DNA of 64,000 bases from Camelus bactrianus (taxonomy: Eukaryota; Chordata; Mammalia; Artiodactyla; Camelidae). This document shows positions 54,443-62,929 of this stretch, one piece after another. A model generated the notes under the pieces. The model saw nothing but the letters and a program-made list of their open reading frames with translations, was not told the DNA's origin and made no database searches. Numbering within the stretch: the stretch's first letter is position 1; each line of letters begins with the position of its first letter. Position numbers and translations under genes: made by a program. The stretch lies in contig NC_133558.1 in the NCBI RefSeq assembly GCF_048773025.1, positions 39,714,501 to 39,778,500 on the forward strand, read 5' to 3'.

Positions 54443-55076
54443 ACATCATCTCCCGAAGCCCAATCTTATCCCCAAGGCCACATCATGTCATCAAGCCTAC
54501 ATCATGTCTCCAAGCCGACATATCTCTAAGCCCACATCATCTCCCCAAGCCCACATCATCTCCCCAAGCCCACATCATCTCCCGAAGCCCAATCATCTCC
54601 CCAAGCCCGCATCATTTCCCAAGCCCGCATCATCTAGCCGAGTCCGTGTCATGTCCCCAAGTCGGCATAATATCCGCGAGCCTGCATCATTTACGCATGC
54701 CCGTGTCATCTCCCGGAGCCGCATCATCTCCCCAAGCCTGCATTATCTCCCCGAGCAAACATCTCCCCAAGCCCGCATGGTCTCTCCAAGCCCACATCAT
54801 CTCCCCAAGCCCACATCATGTTTTCAGGCCCACATGTCCCCAAGCCGACCTCACCACCCCAAGCCCGCTTCATCTGAAGTCCACATCCTCTCCCCAAGCA
54901 CAAATCATCTCCCAAGACCGCATGATCTCCCAAGCCCGCTTTATGTCCCCAGTCCCCCGTCATCTCCCAAAACCCACGTCATCTCCCTAAGCCCACATCA
55001 TGTCTGCAACCCACATCTCCCTAGCCCACATCTTCCCAGCCCACATCTCCCCAAGCCCACGTCATCTCCTTGAACC
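54443..55076. repeat. Terminal, decaying monomers of the satellite
   Basis: The last ~630 bp hold increasingly irregular monomers, including compressed ones of about 15 bp near the very end (cccacatcttcccagcccac) and variants not seen elsewhere (catcatgtctgcaaccc). The final recognisable monomer ends cacgtcatctccttgaaccc at 55,067. Unrelated sequence begins with gataagaacatttatac. Monomer decay towards the array edge is expected when unequal exchange homogenises the middle more than the ends. Confidence 0.85.
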
Positions 55077-56475
55077 CGATAAGAACATTTATACAAAGCG
55101 CATACTCCGACTGAGTTTCTCAAACCATGTCCCACTGTGACAAATGGTACAATTTATGAGCTCCCTTAATGATGCTTTAAACTTCCAAATAAATAGCATA
55201 ACTAAAACCAGATCAATGCAGGAGGCAAAGCCCCCCATAATCCCCCCAAACATCCTCACCTACTCCTTTGAGAAGTCTCCACATTGTGTGATTTGACCTC
55301 CCTTGCTAACCTATGGAGTAAGCTGAAGCTATGTTATTTCCATGTCTCAGAAGAAGAGCAGGAACACATTATTTGAGCCGAGGGACCCACCACCACAGCA
55401 CTGCAGGCGAGTAGGACCTAGTTTATAAGTTCCTGGCCCCACCTACTGGGGTTTCTAAAAATTGGAGTTGAGTGGTACGGGGTTGAAGGACTCTCCCCCA
55501 CTAAAATTATGAGGTCAATATGAGATGTCTTCTGGAAACACCGTTTTACTTTTAAAATAAAAAAAAATTTCCTACGCTGACTTTTTTCTTGCATTCTTTA
55601 TTTCTCACAAACAATTTAGGTCAATGAAGGAACATGAGTGTTTACATTTTCTACTCGGTATATGTGAAAAACATCCTTTTCAAAAGAAAAGAATTAATCC
55701 TTTGTGATCATAGCCAGCAATCAAGTTAAGTCTAGGAATCTGAGAATCAGTTACATTAAAGTAGTGCCTTTTTGTTCCCCCAAACAGTGATTAGGAGGAA
55801 AATCTGTAAGCAGGGTTGTTTGAGCAGGTCAAGCAGCAGAGACTCACTGTGATGACCGCACCCACGGAAGCTTCCCGAAACCCCTTCCTCGGGGAGTGTA
55901 GGAGCTGAATCTTTGTGCTGGTTCCCGAGAACCCGCCAAGGCGGTGAGCTCCAAATCCAAAGGTGACCTTGCAGGGATCCGCTGCCCCCGCTGAAGGGCA
56001 GAGTCGTGTTCTTGGACTCGGTGTGGGGCTCCTGAGCTCTGCTCCTGCTGAGTGCGGCCTGTCCTCGCTGGGGCTGCCGCGGGCCCCAGTTCTCACCGCT
56101 GAGTTCACCCCAACGCACAGCCCCTGAGTGAGCCTCCTAGAGATCCCTGCGACAAACGTGAATATGCAGAGGGAGGGGAGGGAGAAGGAAATGTGGGCAA
56201 AAGAGGAGGGTAGAAGTATGCTGATGATAGAAAAAAATACGGAGTTAAGAGTGGAACAAAATTTTCCAACACCAACATGGAAAAGTGTCAGAGCAGAGGA
56301 CGTATCTCTGAAGCTGAAGCTTTTCATTCACTGGATTTAATTGCACAGCCTCTCAAAGAGATTTTAGGAAACCCGACTTCATAGAGAAACTAGCGTTCTC
56401 GTGATTTATTCCATTGTTTATAAGGAGGAAGAGTAATGAACAATGCCGACCAATAATACGACAGTGACGGGTGAT
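55077..56475. other. Non-repetitive right flank; no gene recognised
   Basis: Normal base composition starts abruptly here. I see no open frame with a recognisable product. Minus-strand frames at 55,756-56,118 and 55,791-56,327 overlap each other out of frame and have no family features. The part 55,860-56,110 is moderately GC-rich with several CpGs. An A-rich stretch lies at 55,551-55,569. No SINE or L1 was identified. Nothing in it resembles the satellite monomer. Confidence 0.6.
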
Positions 56476-56603
56476 GGTGATACTTACTGAGCACTCGCTA
56501 CGTGCTGGATGTGTGCCAGACACTTTCCCCGCATCCCCTGTCCCATGTAATCCCTGCAGCGATCACAAACTGGGCATGCTTACCCCCACTTTAGAGACAG
56601 AAT
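56476..56603 (-). mobile_element. MIR SINE fragment, antisense
   Basis: The plus strand reads tacttactgagcactcgcta, then gtgtgccagacactttcc, then atgtaatccctgcagcgatc and cccactttagagacag. This is the characteristic reverse complement of the MIR core and 3' part (in MIR sense: a ctgt-aaa-tggg-like start, low-order bases, then gtgcctggcacatagtaagtgctcaataa). It is heavily diverged, as MIRs are in all placental mammals. It is a tRNA-derived SINE relic and is no longer mobile. Confidence 0.8.
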
Positions 56604-57480
56604 AAATAGCATCCCTGGGAGTCAGGCCCTGGCTGGCCGGACCCCGAAGTGCACTGTTTGCTCTCCACATTTACACTTCTCCAGCTGCTGTGCGGGGGGC
56701 CGGGAGCAGGTGTGCAGGGGCTGTGCTGTAACGTAGGGCACCTTCCTGAAGTGGCAGTTTTCCCTGAGGGTTTGGTGAAAAGGTTTTGGATTTTTTTCCG
56801 ATGAGTATTAAACATTTCATTCAAAGATTTTAAAGTTAAAAAAGGTACACAAATACAGATTACATTATACCAAGACAGTATTCTACGTGGCAAAAATCAA
56901 AATAAAAAAATTAAAAAGTAAATACACAGGTACTAAACACGCATAATACCCCATACCCACTTCAGGCTGCATACACGCAAAATGCCGTGACCACATACAC
57001 GCTTATGCGAGATAAAGTTTTTTTTACAACACAATTCCAACCATTCTGACTGTCATCTGTCTTAGTCCCCGGTGAGTAACTTGAGAAAACTTCTATGTAA
57101 TATAAAAAGAATTGGCAATGGCACATAAAGACTACAAAAAACAATACAATTAAAAACATATTTGTAATGCAATTCTGTTTAAAATACCGACGTAAATTAA
57201 AATACATAGTAAATGTTATTAGTTAAAAAAAAAAGATTGAAAAACAAAAGGCCACTCTGAATAATGGTTAAAACCTCATCACAGAAAAATACCCATCATT
57301 TGTAACATTATGGACAGAAAATTGATGGGTTTTTTTTTTTTTTGAGAAGATATCTAACTTGAAAATGTCATTCATTCAAAATTTATTTAAAATTGTAGAT
57401 GAGATAGTAACTCGCTGTCTACCCCTTTGCAAAATGTGTTATCACGAACATTCTAGTGTGTAGCTCAGGACAAGACAGAA
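56604..57480. other. AT-rich block, possibly 3'UTR-like or retroposed on the minus strand
   Basis: From about 56,760 the sequence is AT-rich with homopolymer tracts (A-runs near 57,225, a 14-T run at 57,330-57,343). It nevertheless keeps several CpGs (gcttatgcgagataaag, ataccgacgtaaatt). Read on the minus strand it looks like long 3'UTR sequence. An AATAAA on that strand at 57,382-57,387 precedes the T-run (a poly-A on that strand) by about 38 bases, which could be the end of a retroposed transcript. No open frame of interest and no recognised family. Confidence 0.35.
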
Positions 57481-58779
57481 AGAAACAACTCAGGCAGAGT
57501 TTCTCAAAATGAGGCCCAGGTGGGTCAGGTCCCGGTGCCCCTGTAAAACCTCCAAGAAAGCAAAGGTTATTTTCTATTCTGCAACTTGTTATCTTTATAG
57601 GAGTGCAGAAGTGTCAATATCCTTAAAGGGCAGAGCCCTGAGAATAGGTTTTCTGGTGCATTTCAGGCTAAAGGCAACATTGTTTTACACAAAGTGCAGA
57701 GCTGGCAAGACTGAGCCTAGAAACCAGGGCACAGGGTTAAAGGAAAAGAAACAGATCTAATGGAGTCAGATTTGTTCTTCTCTACTACAGTGCCTTTTGG
57801 TGAGAGGTAAGAGGATGTTTCTGGGCAGGTCGTCCTCTGCCCAGGCTGGGGTTCAGGCAGGAGCCCTGACAGGTTCACCATGACTGTAGACCTGCTCTCC
57901 CGCAGAGAAAGTGATAATTACTGGTGATTAAAATTACCTGTCAAAGTCCCTTCAATTGCCTGTAAACTATACCAAGGTTGGGGGGTACAAAACGTCTCAT
58001 TGGCTGGTCAATGGTCAGTCTCCCCATACGCAAAGGACCAGTGTCGTGGCAGGCTCCAGGGTGGCCTGGCCAGCACAGCTGCCTGCTTTGCTCTCCAGAC
58101 TTGGCTTCCTAATGTGGACACTTTCAAAGCTCCAGTCCCTCTTCCTCTGCCCTGGCGCTAATGGCCAGGGTCCCTGTACCCACCTGGGCTGAGCCCAGGC
58201 CATGCACACAGCCCACCTGCCTGCTTGTCCATACCGCAAGCTCAGCTGCACACCCCCCACGGGTCCGCAAGCCCAGCGCCTCCACCCTAGGGGGCCCGAT
58301 CACCATCAGGGATATCAACAACGGATGGCCCACAGGCCAGTGGCGGGCAGCCCTGAACGACCCTGACCCGCTGGCTCAGACGAAGCACAGAGCAGAGTGC
58401 AGGAATTGGAACCGCCTCCAGCCCGACCCGCCGCAGCCTGTAGCCTTGGACACTAGCTGTGTGGCCAGACACTAGACTAGGCCAGATCCCCTGCTCGTGG
58501 CAGTCGCCATGGAGACCGGAGCCCAGACTTCCCCGCCCCAACCACGAGGTGATGGGTCAGCTGGGGGTAGTGGTGCACTTGGAGTGAGGGGGGGTCACAC
58601 AGTGAGGGGCTGCTCCGAGTGGAACTGACCCGGCTGAGGGGTGAGGGGGACCATTTCGGGATGTTGCGGTGGGGGTCCTGCGGTCAGGCAAGAGGGGTGA
58701 GCGGTGTGAGGGCGGGGACCTCGGTGTGAGGAGGAGCCCCATTTTGGAGGTCCTGTCAGAGACCCGGCCTGGCTGGGGG
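57481..58779. other. Unassigned intergenic or promoter-upstream sequence
   Basis: Mixed-composition DNA becoming GC-rich from about 58,160. Overlapping open frames on both strands around 58,015-58,541 are short and low-complexity, and I support none as a gene. From 58,560 the plus strand is a G-rich run of ggggtgag-like words (gagtgagggggggtcacac, gctgaggggtgaggggg, gaggggtgagcggtgtgagg), a loose degenerate repeat leading into the CpG island. Confidence 0.5.
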
Positions 58780-58896
58780 TAGAGGGACAGCAACCGGGTG
58801 GGGAGGGGAGGCGAGCAGGGGGAGCGGGGCTGGGGGTGTTGCCTGGCCCGGGCCGGCGGTGGTGCTGGTTGGGTGCCAGGACCAGTCAGTGGCGGG

Positions 58897-59176
58897 ATGG
58901 AGACCTTGCAGGGCGGTCGTGGGGTGGGCCCGGGTGGGGCCGCCCCGCCGCCCCGCCGCCCCGCCAGCCCCAGTCGCCGGGCCCCGCACAGCAGGAGCCC
59001 CAGCCCGAGCGTCCGCGCTGCGGGCGGGAGGAGGAGGGGCGCGGACGCCGGAACCCGCCCAGAGCGTGTGGAAGCTGGGCCCGAGCCAGGTGCTCCTGGA
59101 CCAGGTCCCCGAGGAGGAACGCGGCCTGGGGTCTGCGCCGCCGCTTGCCGTCGCCTCTGCTGCCGTCGCCGGGCAG
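58897..59176 (+). other. Candidate 5' exon portion ending in a strong splice donor
   Basis: The sequence gccgggcag|gtaaggggg at 59,168-59,185 fits the mammalian donor consensus CAG|GTAAG very well and sits in the CpG island. An ATG at 58,897 (context gcgggATGg, with G at -3 and G at +4) opens a frame that runs through the donor. The predicted residues are low-complexity, rich in Pro, Gly, Arg and Ala, which any GC-rich frame tends to give, and match no family I know. The exon could equally be non-coding. The longer open frames here begin at GTG upstream and are not evidence of a gene. No acceptor or downstream exon could be tied to it. Confidence 0.25.
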
Positions 59177-59409
59177 GTAAGGGGGCGCAGGTCGGGGAGC
59201 CGGCGGGTGAGGCCCGGGCCGCGCAGCTCCTTAGGGCCCTGAGGCGGGTGCCGGGCGCCGCCCTGGTTCGCGGTGCCCCTCCCCCACATTGGTCGTCCCT
59301 GAACCCCGTGTCTTCCCTGCCGGGTATACCCGGGTTTGAGAAAGCGGGTGCAGCTCCGGGAGGTGGGAGGGCGCTGGACGGCCAGGGAGCAGCTCCGACC
59401 AGCCTTCAG

Positions 59410-60450
59410 GCCATGGCCAGCTCTTGGGAGGCGGATGCGTTGCGGTCACGGGGCCGCAGGGGGCGCCGCGGTGGGGTGGGGGCTGCCCCGTGCAAGCCCC
59501 TGGATTTGTTCCCTCTTCACCCGCGGCCTGGACTAGGGCGGCCTCTGCTTCCGCATATTCGCGGGGCGCACGTCTGGCGGTCAGCCTGCCCCTGGGAGGC
59601 AGACGCGGTGCCGTCAGGGTGCGGGGCCGCGGCATCGGAGGCGGCGGCGGGGAGAGGGGTCTGCCTCTGTCTGTGATCCTGTGGGTTTGCTCCCATCTCC
59701 CCTGCGTCCTGTCCTGGGTGCGGCCTCTGCTGCCCCAGGTTCGCGGGACGCAGGTGACAGGTCAGTCTGCTCCTGGGAGGCTGGCGCGCGGTGCGACCAG
59801 TGTGCGGGGGCGGCGACAGCGACAGCGGGAAAGGGGAGCAAATCCCCGCGCTAACACAGGGCAGCCCCAATTCCGCCATCGCCTCCGCAGCCCCCTGACG
59901 GCACAGCGCCCGCCTTCCAGGAGCAGGATGACCTGTCACCTGAGTCCCGAGAACCTGGGGTAGCACAGGACGAGCCTAGGGCAGGCTGCGGGGGAGTTAG
60001 AAGCAAATCCACAGGCTCGCATAGGCAGATCCCTAAACCCGCCGCTGCCGCCGCTTCTGACCGCATGGCGCCCGCCTCCCGGGAGCAGGCTGACCTGGGG
60101 ACGTGCCTGGGGCAGCAGAGGCCGCCCCCAGGCGCTGCCGCGGGGATGACGGGGAGAAATCGGCCAGCTCACCAGGGGCAGCTCCCCTCTTCTTGCCGCT
60201 GCCCCACGTTCGCAGGACACTTGTTTCCAGGTCAGCGGGCGCGGGGAGGCAGGCGCGGTGTGTTCAGGGGGCGGCTGCGGGGAGGGGGCTGCCCCAGGGG
60301 GAGCAGGTGGACTTGCTCTCGCCTTCCCCCAGGCCTATCCTGGGAGCGGCCTCCGCCTCTGCCTCGCAGGACCCACGTCTTCATGGCAGTCTGCTCCTGG
60401 GAGGAGGGCGCAGTGCGGTCAGGGGGCAGCATCAGCGGCAGACAGGGAAT
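59410..60450. repeat. GC-rich ~180-bp repeat cluster with an inverted middle
   Basis: A unit containing ggatttgctccc, gcggcctctgctgcccc, caggttcgcgggacgcagg, tgctcctgggaggc and gcggtgcggtcaggg recurs about every 170-190 bp. Direct copies are recognisable around 59,410-59,640 and 59,640-59,820. Between about 59,825 and 60,188 two copies lie in the opposite orientation (for example ggagcaaatccccgcgctaa, cttccaggagcaggatgacc and gcctcccgggagcaggctg). Direct orientation resumes from about 60,190 to 60,450. Adjacent opposite copies form a large imperfect palindrome centred near 59,825. Copies are diverged, so this is older than the satellite. Open frames on both strands repeat the same residue strings for this reason and are not genes. 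Confidence 0.75.
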
Positions 60451-60540
60451 TTAGGAGGACTGGGCTCTAGGGTGACAGCTCTCCTTTCTGATCTTGTTTC
60501 CGTCAGTTGGTGGCTGTAGCCGCTTTTCCTTTAGAGGTTA

Positions 60541-60963
60541 TGACCAGATACTGAACATAGATTTCTATGCTATACAGAAGCCACTATATGTAAAATCTAT
60601 TTTTACATACAGTGGCTAGCATTTGTAAATCTCAAACTCCCAAATTTATCCCTTCTCACCCCCTTTCCCTGGTAACCATAAGATTGTTTACTAAGCCTGC
60701 AAGTATATTTCTATTTTGTAGATGAGTTCATAGTGTCTTTTTTTTAGATTGCACATATGAGTGATATCATACAGTATTTTTCTTCCTGTTTCTGGCTCAC
60801 TTCACTTAGAATAACAATCTCTAGGTCAAACCATGTTGCTGCAAGTGGCATTATTATATCCTTTCTATGGCAGAGTAGTATTCCATTGTATAAGTATACC
60901 ACGTCTTCTTTATCCAGTCTTCTGTTGATGCACACGAAAAGGTTTCTATTCTTAATCAAATTC
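60541..60963 (-). mobile_element. LINE-1 3' end (ORF2 end and 3'UTR), antisense
   Basis: Reverse-complemented, the sequence reads catcaacagaagactggat, then a gtggtatacttatacaatgg stretch, gaatactactctgccat, agcaacatgg, gacctagagattg, ctaagtgaagtgagccag and gatatcactcatatgtg. This is the well-known L1 ORF2/3'UTR boundary region. It then runs into a 3'UTR with ggttaccagggaaaggggg and gggataaatttgggagtttg, followed by a stretch like the cacactactatatataaaa of laurasiatherian L1s. It is 5'-truncated and diverged, with no intact ORF2. Confidence 0.88.
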
Positions 60964-61156
60964 TCCTAAGCCCCACCACATCCAAGGCAGGCCCCAAGTT
61001 CTATGCTGATGAGCACAGGCCTCTGTCCAGTGTTACTGAGCTGGCCTCAGACTGGATGCATCGCCTGGTGGTCACTTCAGATTTACGGCCCCCACTGCCC
61101 ATCCCAGGATCCGCACATGCACCCAATGGCCTGCAGAAGCCAGTCGGAGGTGGGCA
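60964..61156. other. Short unassigned spacer
   Basis: Single-copy-looking sequence between the L1 fragment and the 36-bp minisatellite. No feature seen. Confidence 0.5.
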
Positions 61157-61335
61157 GAGGGGACCAGGGGGTACTGCACATCTGTGCTGGGAGGACCGTG
61201 GTGCACTGCAGAACTGTGCTGGGAGGACAAGGATGCGCTGCAGAACTGTGATGGAGGAGGCACTGCAGATCTGTCCTGGGAGGACCAGGGTGCACTGGAG
61301 AGCTGTGCTGGGGGACCAGGGTGCACTGGAAATCA
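61157..61335. repeat. Minisatellite, ~36-bp unit, about 5 copies
   Basis: The phrases ggaccagggtgcactg and cagaactgtgctgggagga repeat in tandem. Unit starts (ggacc/ggaca) lie at about 61,160, 61,192, 61,225, 61,281 and 61,312, with one degenerate unit (gatggaggaggcactgcag) between the third and fourth. Units are imperfect. The open frames that cross it on both strands show matching residue periodicity and are artefacts of the repeat. Confidence 0.8.
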
Positions 61336-61394
61336 TCCACAGGAGCCAGTACAGGGAGCCGCCTGCTCCCTACACACCAGACTTCCACAAAGTC

Positions 61395-61850
61395 TGACCT
61401 CTATTGTCGGAGGACACATGGAGGGCCAGCGTCACGGGTGGTTAAAGAATTTATCAAAGGCCAGGAGGAGTTCAAGAACAAAGGAAAGTTTAATAGTTAC
61501 GCTGCTACAGTGGGCCACACAGACGACAGGTGCCCGCGTGTCCACCGAGTGGGAACGTGCAGGGTCTTTTAAGAGGAAGGGGCTGTGAACACAAAGGGAC
61601 TAGGGAACAGCCTTCTGACTGTCTGTAAGTGAGGTGAGAGGCTTTGGTACTTGGGGGGATAGTGGATTTATGACTCCTGTAAGATGGAGACGTGGGCTGA
61701 CGCCAGCAAGACCGTGGGACTCATGACTGATCAGGGGAGACGGGCTGAGCCACGTCGGCCTGAGCTGTGCGGTGAGGCTGGTCGTTTCCCAGGGCTGTCA
61801 ATTCTGCCAAGGCAGACACCCGCCAGGAGTTTATCTTCTGAGGAGGAGCA
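61395..61850 (-). mobile_element. Probable solitary ERV LTR (ERV1-like), antisense; approximate limits
   Basis: On the minus strand the order of parts fits a retroviral LTR: a 5' portion with ctgatcagtcatgagtccc, a promoter-like cttaaaag element near 61,570, then about 75 bp on an attaaa poly-A signal at 61,489-61,494 followed by a ctttcctttgttcttgaac stretch, and a short U5-like tail. No internal retroviral gene is seen on either side, so it looks like a solo LTR relic. The exact ends and terminal dinucleotides are not certain. Age is not estimable by eye; it is clearly old and non-functional. Confidence 0.5.
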
Positions 61851-62929
61851 GGCAGGCGCCGAAGGGCTGGAGGTTTGGGGGCACAGGGCCTCGGCAGGCA
61901 CCAGCTGCCACTGGCTCCGTGACCGGCAACAGCTCAGAAAGCCACGCAGTCTGCACAGCCCTCCTGTCGCCAGCCAGGAGGGGACCAGTGATGACCACGC
62001 CCATCATTTTGTCCCTGCGTCCGACTTAGGACCCACAGGGGGAAGCCGGACGTGCCCCCAGCCGTCACAGGGCCCCCTTCTCGCCCCTCGTCCCGTTTCT
62101 CCAGGTTCACAGCCCCCATCAGGCACCCCTGAGCTCTCCCTTTTTCCACAAAGAAGCTGTCCATACACAGAAAATATTTTAACACATTAGCATATACATC
62201 GTGCACTACGCATACCTGTAGTACGTGTGTCTGTCGCAGACCTGCATGTGTGTGCAGTAACACCCAGCAGCACTCACACACGATACAAGCACCGAGCTCC
62301 CCCGGCCCCTCCCTGCCTGGAGGCCTTGCAGAGCCCGGGGACGGGCGCAGACTCCCTGGCTGCAGCAGCTCCGAGAACCCAGCCTTTGCCTGTCCTATTA
62401 GAGTGCCCGCCACACCCTCACCAGGGAAGGGAGAGGTGCCCACCAGGGCTAGGAGGACAGGAGGGCTCAAGTTAAGGCCTGGTACCCTGGTCTGCAGTGG
62501 GCCATGTTGGCAGCATCCCTGTGGGAGGCAGGGAACAGGTGACCACCAGGACTCCCACTGCCCCCTGGGGTCCCTGGCACCAGTTGCCCCACCCCACACA
62601 CCCAATGAGGCGCCTCTGCTGCGCCTGGACTCCCCCAGGTCATCTGAGACAGCACCCACCCAGAGAAACGGGAACTTCAGGAAGCAGGCGGTGCCACCGG
62701 TTTCAGTCCCGTTCTTAGTGTTCGCAGGGTGGTGGTTAGGGGGTTCACACTCCAGGTCCGCAACAGAATTCCTAGGAAGTTCAGCTACCACTTCCTGGAA
62801 AGTGGGGCTGTGGACAAAGAGCCCAGCCTGTGGGAGCACAGGTGCCTGGGACAGAGCAGGGCAGGGGAAGGGGTGCCCAGGGGACCCAGGCTGCATGGGA
62901 GCCACCTCCACAGCTTCCGCCTTTGGTGA
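61851..62929. other. Unassigned GC-rich intergenic sequence
   Basis: About 1.1 kb with no recognised repeat or gene. Long open frames exist on both strands (minus 61,934-62,974, plus 62,250-63,050). They overlap each other, have low-complexity Pro/Gly/Ser/Arg-rich composition and run into the neighbouring minisatellite, so neither is called as a gene. A short CA/TG-rich patch (gtacgtgtgtctgtcgcag, tgcatgtgtgtgcag) lies near 62,222-62,255. Confidence 0.5.

Larger units (their letters stand above)
1..55076. repeat. 55-kb satellite/minisatellite domain, ~19-bp C-rich monomer
   Basis: The stretch is almost wholly made of variants of the 19-mer ccccaagcccacatcatct, with 18-bp (one C lost, or cccaatcatct forms) and 20-bp versions; at this period there are roughly 2,900 monomers. 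The plus strand is strongly C-rich and G-poor (10 C, 5 A, 3 T, 1 G in the consensus). Common variants are gcccgcatcat, gcctgcatcat, gccaacatgat, and endings atcatgtcc, atcatctcc and atcatttcc. A recurrent special monomer set carries caggcccacatgtcccc followed by a gacctcacaccctaagc motif. No unique sequence, transposon or RNA gene was seen inside. The open frames in both orientations are a by-product of a stop-free monomer whose length is not a multiple of three, and I annotate none as genes. The domain continues past the left window edge. I do not recognise the family by name. Confidence 0.97.
58780..60450. promoter_or_regulatory. CpG island
   Basis: About 1.7 kb of GC-rich DNA with dense CpGs, in clear contrast to the CpG-poor, AT-rich block at 56.7-57.4 kb. 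A tract of ccgcc units at 58,939-58,965 is a typical GC-box/Sp1-like stretch. CpG islands of this kind usually mark promoters in mammals. The left half (58,780-59,340) is single-copy-like, while the right half is made of GC-rich repeat units listed separately. No TATA box is apparent. The likely transcription direction is plus, judging only from the splice donor at 59,177. Confidence 0.8.

Noticed and set aside
1-55076. CRISPR-like array (short repeats with variable parts)
   Set aside because: The repeats are contiguous, with no unique spacers and no cas genes, and the flank is clearly mammalian.
1-55076. Exon of a mucin-like or Pro/Ser/Thr-rich secreted protein
   Set aside because: Tandem-repeat exons keep frame (unit length a multiple of 3). 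Here the unit is 19 bp with 18- and 20-bp variants, and stops recur every few hundred bases.
1-55076. Telomeric or interstitial telomere repeat
   Set aside because: No ttaggg/ccctaa tandem runs. Isolated ccctaagccc strings come from the satellite monomer set with caccctaagcccgc.
1-55076. Whole repeat domain as an assembly artefact
   Set aside because: The copies are not perfectly identical: unit-specific single-base states, a 1-bp length difference and B-specific modules argue for real sequence. Copy number and the 51-kb recurrence still need long-read confirmation.
55791-56327. 178-residue minus-strand open frame in the right flank
   Set aside because: A hydrophobic N-terminal part followed by a Ser/Pro/Arg-rich part looked briefly like a signal-anchored protein, but a second open frame overlaps it in another register, and there is no recognisable domain or splice context.
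57498-57720. Possible hAT-type (MER5-like) DNA transposon from the agtttctcaaaatgaggccc start
   Set aside because: Only the first ~20 bases are suggestive. No terminal inverted repeat or matching interior could be followed.
58798-59676. 292-residue plus-strand open frame in the CpG island
   Set aside because: It begins at GTG, runs through a good splice donor and into the repeat cluster, and is Arg/Gly/Pro/Ala-rich as expected of any GC-rich frame. Only the donor-bounded 5' part is kept, as a weak exon candidate.
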